The notes under the pieces were generated by a model. That model was not told the origin of the DNA. It did no database searches and saw only the letters and a program-made list of their open reading frames with translations. Both the position numbers and the translations under genes were made by a program. A stretch of DNA of 7,775 nucleotides from Pseudomonadota bacterium (lineage in GTDB: Bacteria; Pseudomonadota; Gammaproteobacteria; Burkholderiales; Thiobacillaceae): the NCBI GenBank assembly GCA_021791235.1, contig JAJYXA010000021.1, forward strand, positions 1 through 7,775. Reading direction: 5' to 3'. Each line of letters opens with the position of its first letter. The first letter of the stretch is position 1. Below, one piece after another: positions 5,292-7,775 of the stretch.

Positions 5292-7475
5292 ATGCCACCC
5301 GTCCTTCAGGTTGCGCTGGATACGCCGCTTCACCGGGCGTTCGACTACCGCCTGCCGGATGGCCTGGGACCCGTGCGGCCGGGCAGCCTGGTCGAGGTCC
5401 CCTTCGGCCGCGCCCGCCAAGTCGGGGTCGCGCTGAACCCGCGCACCGACAGCGCCCTCCAGCCCGACAAGCTGCGCGACGTGATCCGCGTGCTGGACGA
5501 CCGCCCCGCCCTGTCTCCCGACATTCTCCGCCTGGCGCAGTTCTGCGCCGACTATTACCACTACCCGCTGGGCGCGATCCTGCTCGCTGCGCTGCCGCCG
5601 CGCCTGAAAAACGCCACGCCGTTTGTCGCGGAGACGCCCTGGCTGGTGCTGACCGAGGCCGGACGGGCGGCGGAACCGCCGGCGCGCGCCAAGGCACAGC
5701 GGACCCTGCTCGACGCCTTGCGGGCGGCGCCGCAGGCACGCGACAACCTGCGCGCGCAAAAACAAAGCCGCCACGCCGCCGCGCTGGTGGCGGCGGGCTG
5801 GGCTGCGTGGGCACGCCTGCCGCCCGAGCGCGGCGACGCCCCCCCGGCGTCGGCCCCGGCAAGCGATGCAACGGCAGACACCCCGCCCGCGACCGCCGAG
5901 CAGCAGGCCGCCCTCGACACCCTGCTGCCCGCGCTCGCGCAGTTCGGCGTGCACCTGATCCACGGCGTCACCGGCAGCGGCAAGACCGAGTTGTACCTGA
6001 GCCTGATCGACGCGGTGCTGGCACGCGGCAAACAGGCGCTGGTGCTGATCCCTGAAATTGCGCTGACCCCGCACCTGGAACGGCATTTCCGCCGCCGCTT
6101 CCCCGGGCGCCGCCTCGCCACCCTGCACAGCGGCCTCGGCGAAAAGGAACGCACCGAAAACTGGCTCGCCGCGCCCGACTGCGACGTGCTGCTCGGCACC
6201 CGGCTCTCGGTGTTCGCGCCACTGCCGCGGCTGGGGCTGATCGTGGTGGACGAAGAGCACGACGCCTCGTTCAAGCAGCAGGACGGCCTGCGCTATTCGG
6301 CGCGCGACGTCGCCATCGCGCGCGGCAAACAATCCCATGTTCCGGTGGTGCTCGGCTCCGCCACGCCCTCGCTGGAAAGCTATGCCCTGTCCCTGAACGG
6401 CCGCTACCGGCTGATCGAACTGCAGCAGCGCGCAATCAGCCAGGCCCGGCTGCCGGCGATCGAACTGGTCGACCTGAAACACATCCCGCTGGATAACGGC
6501 CTCACCCGCCCCGCGCTCACGGCGCTCACCGAAACCCTGACGCGCGGCGAGCAGAGCCTGGTGTTCTTGAACCGGCGCGGCTACGCGCCGGCACTGTATT
6601 GCCCGAGCTGCGCCTGGGTGTCGCCCTGCCCGCGCTGTTCGGCGCGGCTGGTGCTGCACAGAACGTCGCACCGGCTGAAATGCCACCACTGCGGATTCGA
6701 GACGCGCATCCCGCCCGAATGCCCGAACTGCGGCAACCCCGACCTCAAGGCGCTCGGCCAGGGCACGCAGCGGCTGGAGGAAACGCTCGCCGCCCTCTTG
6801 CCCGCCGCGCGCATCCGCCGCATCGACCGCGACACCATGCGCCCGCGCGCCTGGGCCGAACTCGGCGAGGCGGTGCACGGCGGCGAAGTCGACATCCTGG
6901 TCGGCACCCAGATGCTGGCCAAGGGCCACGATTTTCCCAACATGACGCTGGCGCTGATCCTCGACACCGACGGCGCGCTCTACAGCCCCGACTTTCGCGC
7001 CACCGAACGTTTATTCGCCCAGCTGATGCAGGTGGCGGGACGCGCCGGGCGCGCCGACAAGCCCGGCCGCGTGCTGATCCAGACCGCCTTCCCCGACCAT
7101 CCGCTGTTCCGCTATCTGCAGCGCCACGACTACCCCGGCTACGCGCGCGAGCTGCTGGCCGAACGCCGCCGGCTCGATCTGCCGCCGTTCACCCGGCAGG
7201 TGCTGCTGCGCGCCGAAGCGACGACGATGGACGCGGCGCTGGCCTTTCTGCAACGCGCCACGGCGCTCGCGCCCGACCATCCGCAGGTCAGCGTGTTCGG
7301 CGCCACCCCGGCGCCGATGGCGCGCGTCGCCAATCTGGAGCGGGCGCAGCTCCTGATCCAGTCGGCGCAGCGCCAGGCCCTGCAGGCCTTCGTGCGCGAC
7401 TGGCGGCCGCAGCTCGACACCATCAAGCCGCGCGTGGCGCGCTGGTCGCTGGATGTGGACCCGCTGGTGTTTTGA
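5292..7475 (+). CDS. priA: primosomal replication-restart helicase PriA
   Basis: PriA recognises stalled or repaired forks and reloads the replicative helicase through PriB/DnaT or PriC. The 727 residues match the normal length of about 730. Residues 1-105 are the 3'-DNA-binding domain (LQVALDTPLHRAFDYRLPD; VEVPFGRARQVGV), followed by a winged-helix region. The helicase core has Walker A GVTGSGKT (225-232), the DEEH box (320-323) with the following aromatic-rich loop (SFKQQDGLRYSARD), GTQMLAKGHDF (from 538) and the motif VI region QVAGRAGR (580-587). Eight Cys that bind two zinc ions lie at 437, 440, 446, 449, 464, 467, 477 and 480. All key residues are present, so the enzyme should be active. 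The start at 5292 gives the family's usual N-terminus but has no Shine-Dalgarno sequence. The gene follows a region rich in DnaA boxes and is followed by argS. Confidence 0.97.
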   Translation: MPPVLQVALDTPLHRAFDYRLPDGLGPVRPGSLVEVPFGRARQVGVALNPRTDSALQPDKLRDVIRVLDDRPALSPDILRLAQFCADYYHYPLGAILLAALPPRLKNATPFVAETPWLVLTEAGRAAEPPARAKAQRTLLDALRAAPQARDNLRAQKQSRHAAALVAAGWAAWARLPPERGDAPPASAPASDATADTPPATAEQQAALDTLLPALAQFGVHLIHGVTGSGKTELYLSLIDAVLARGKQALVLIPEIALTPHLERHFRRRFPGRRLATLHSGLGEKERTENWLAAPDCDVLLGTRLSVFAPLPRLGLIVVDEEHDASFKQQDGLRYSARDVAIARGKQSHVPVVLGSATPSLESYALSLNGRYRLIELQQRAISQARLPAIELVDLKHIPLDNGLTRPALTALTETLTRGEQSLVFLNRRGYAPALYCPSCAWVSPCPRCSARLVLHRTSHRLKCHHCGFETRIPPECPNCGNPDLKALGQGTQRLEETLAALLPAARIRRIDRDTMRPRAWAELGEAVHGGEVDILVGTQMLAKGHDFPNMTLALILDTDGALYSPDFRATERLFAQLMQVAGRAGRADKPGRVLIQTAFPDHPLFRYLQRHDYPGYARELLAERRRLDLPPFTRQVLLRAEATTMDAALAFLQRATALAPDHPQVSVFGATPAPMARVANLERAQLLIQSAQRQALQAFVRDWRPQLDTIKPRVARWSLDVDPLVF

Positions 7476-7499
7476 GGCCTTGCCCACGGCGCTTATAAT
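7472..7499 (+). promoter_or_regulatory. sigma-70-like promoter for argS
   Basis: TATAAT at 7494-7499 is a perfect -10. TTGAGG at 7472-7477 (4 of 6 to TTGACA) lies 16 bp upstream and overlaps the priA stop codon. Transcription would begin near 7506, giving a leader of about 52 bases. This means argS can be expressed independently of priA. Confidence 0.6.
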
Positions 7500-7522
7500 C
7501 GCGGACACCCCATTCGAACACT

Positions 7523-7578
7523 GAGGATGTGCGCAGCGTCCCATCCTCTCTGTAACCATGTCCAACACCCATCCTCTC
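7523..7578 (+). promoter_or_regulatory. alternative hairpins around the argS start codon
   Basis: GAGGATG (7523-7529) can pair with CATCCTC at 7542-7548 (12-base loop) or with the same heptamer at 7570-7576, inside codons 5-7 of argS. The two copies belong to an 11-bp direct repeat, CCCATCCTCTC, at 7540-7550 and 7568-7578. The second pairing would enclose the ATG at 7558. The arrangement allows mutually exclusive structures in the leader, but stems of 7 bp are modest and regulation is unproven. Confidence 0.35.
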
Positions 7579-7775
7579 AAAGAAAAGCTCGCCCTGCTGG
7601 TTGGCATCGCCCTCGAAACCGTGGCGCCCGACGCTCCGGTCAGCCTCGAAATCGAACGCCCGAAAAACCCCGCCCACGGCGACTTTTCCAGCAACGCCGC
7701 GATGCAGCTGGCGCGTCCGCTGAAGAAGAATCCGCGCGAACTGGCGCAGCGGATCCTGACCGAGTTGCAGGCGTC
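7558..7775 (+). CDS. argS: arginyl-tRNA synthetase, N-terminal part
   Basis: The window ends after 72 codons, so the gene is cut by the edge and not truncated in the genome as far as can be seen. The visible part is the N-terminal additional domain that class Ia arginyl-tRNA synthetases use to bind the D-loop of tRNA-Arg. It contains the conserved pattern LEIERPKNPAHGDFSSNAAM followed by LARPLKKNPRELAQ. The catalytic HIGH-like and KMSK-like motifs would lie outside. The ATG at 7558 gives the usual N-terminal length; no Shine-Dalgarno sequence lies just upstream. It has its own promoter overlapping the end of priA. The charged arginyl-tRNA product feeds translation. Confidence 0.93.
   Translation, partial: MSNTHPLKEKLALLVGIALETVAPDAPVSLEIERPKNPAHGDFSSNAAMQLARPLKKNPRELAQRILTELQA

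Noticed and set aside
5238..6929. 563-aa open frame on the minus strand
   Set aside because: It lies antisense to priA, whose motifs are all conserved. The minus-strand frame is a low-complexity Ala/Arg/Gly/Gln-rich by-product of high GC content.
7527..7775. Alternative ATG at 7527 as a leader or overlapping gene
   Set aside because: It is out of frame with argS, GAGG sits only one base from the ATG (too close to act as a ribosome binding site), and the peptide is a basic low-complexity shadow of argS.

Overview
The window looks like chromosomal DNA from a GC-rich betaproteobacterium, most likely of the Nitrosomonadales/Thiobacillus-Sulfuricella kind. This rests on the hemE - Tim44-like - priA - argS gene order, the style of the proteins, and a dispersed hairpin repeat common in that group. 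The exact genus cannot be read from the sequence.

Layout. Positions 1-66 hold the last 21 residues of a BON-domain protein, followed by a 16-bp perfect hairpin and a small membrane or lipoprotein-like gene (140-397). This gene converges on a damaged minus-strand FadL/OmpP1-type outer-membrane transporter gene (460-1505). The transporter has a frameshift, lacks a signal peptide and has shortened loops. The 353-bp gap beyond it (1506-1858) contains a 105-bp palindromic miniature repeat (1569-1673), a short hairpin, and three GTTAC motifs spaced exactly 10 bp apart (1745-1770) that look like an OmpR-family response-regulator site. Two exported envelope proteins follow on the plus strand: an Arg-rich helical protein with two degenerate EF-hand-like repeats (1859-2263), and a glycine-zipper protein (2345-2890).

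The rest is a housekeeping block, all on the plus strand. It contains hemE (2970-4058, haem synthesis, all active-site residues present), a Tim44-like inner-membrane protein (4109-4981), priA (5292-7475, replication-restart helicase, complete) and the start of argS (7558 to the window end). hemE and argS have recognisable -10 elements. hemE, priA and argS lack a clear Shine-Dalgarno sequence, whereas the envelope genes have strong ones.

The most unusual non-coding region is the 310-bp gap before priA. It holds two perfect DnaA boxes, one near-perfect box, a weak inverted partner and a 40-bp core that is about 82% A+T. It could be a replication origin, a DnaA-binding locus or a DnaA-controlled priA promoter. 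I see no CRISPR array, tRNA, rRNA, defence system or intact transposase.
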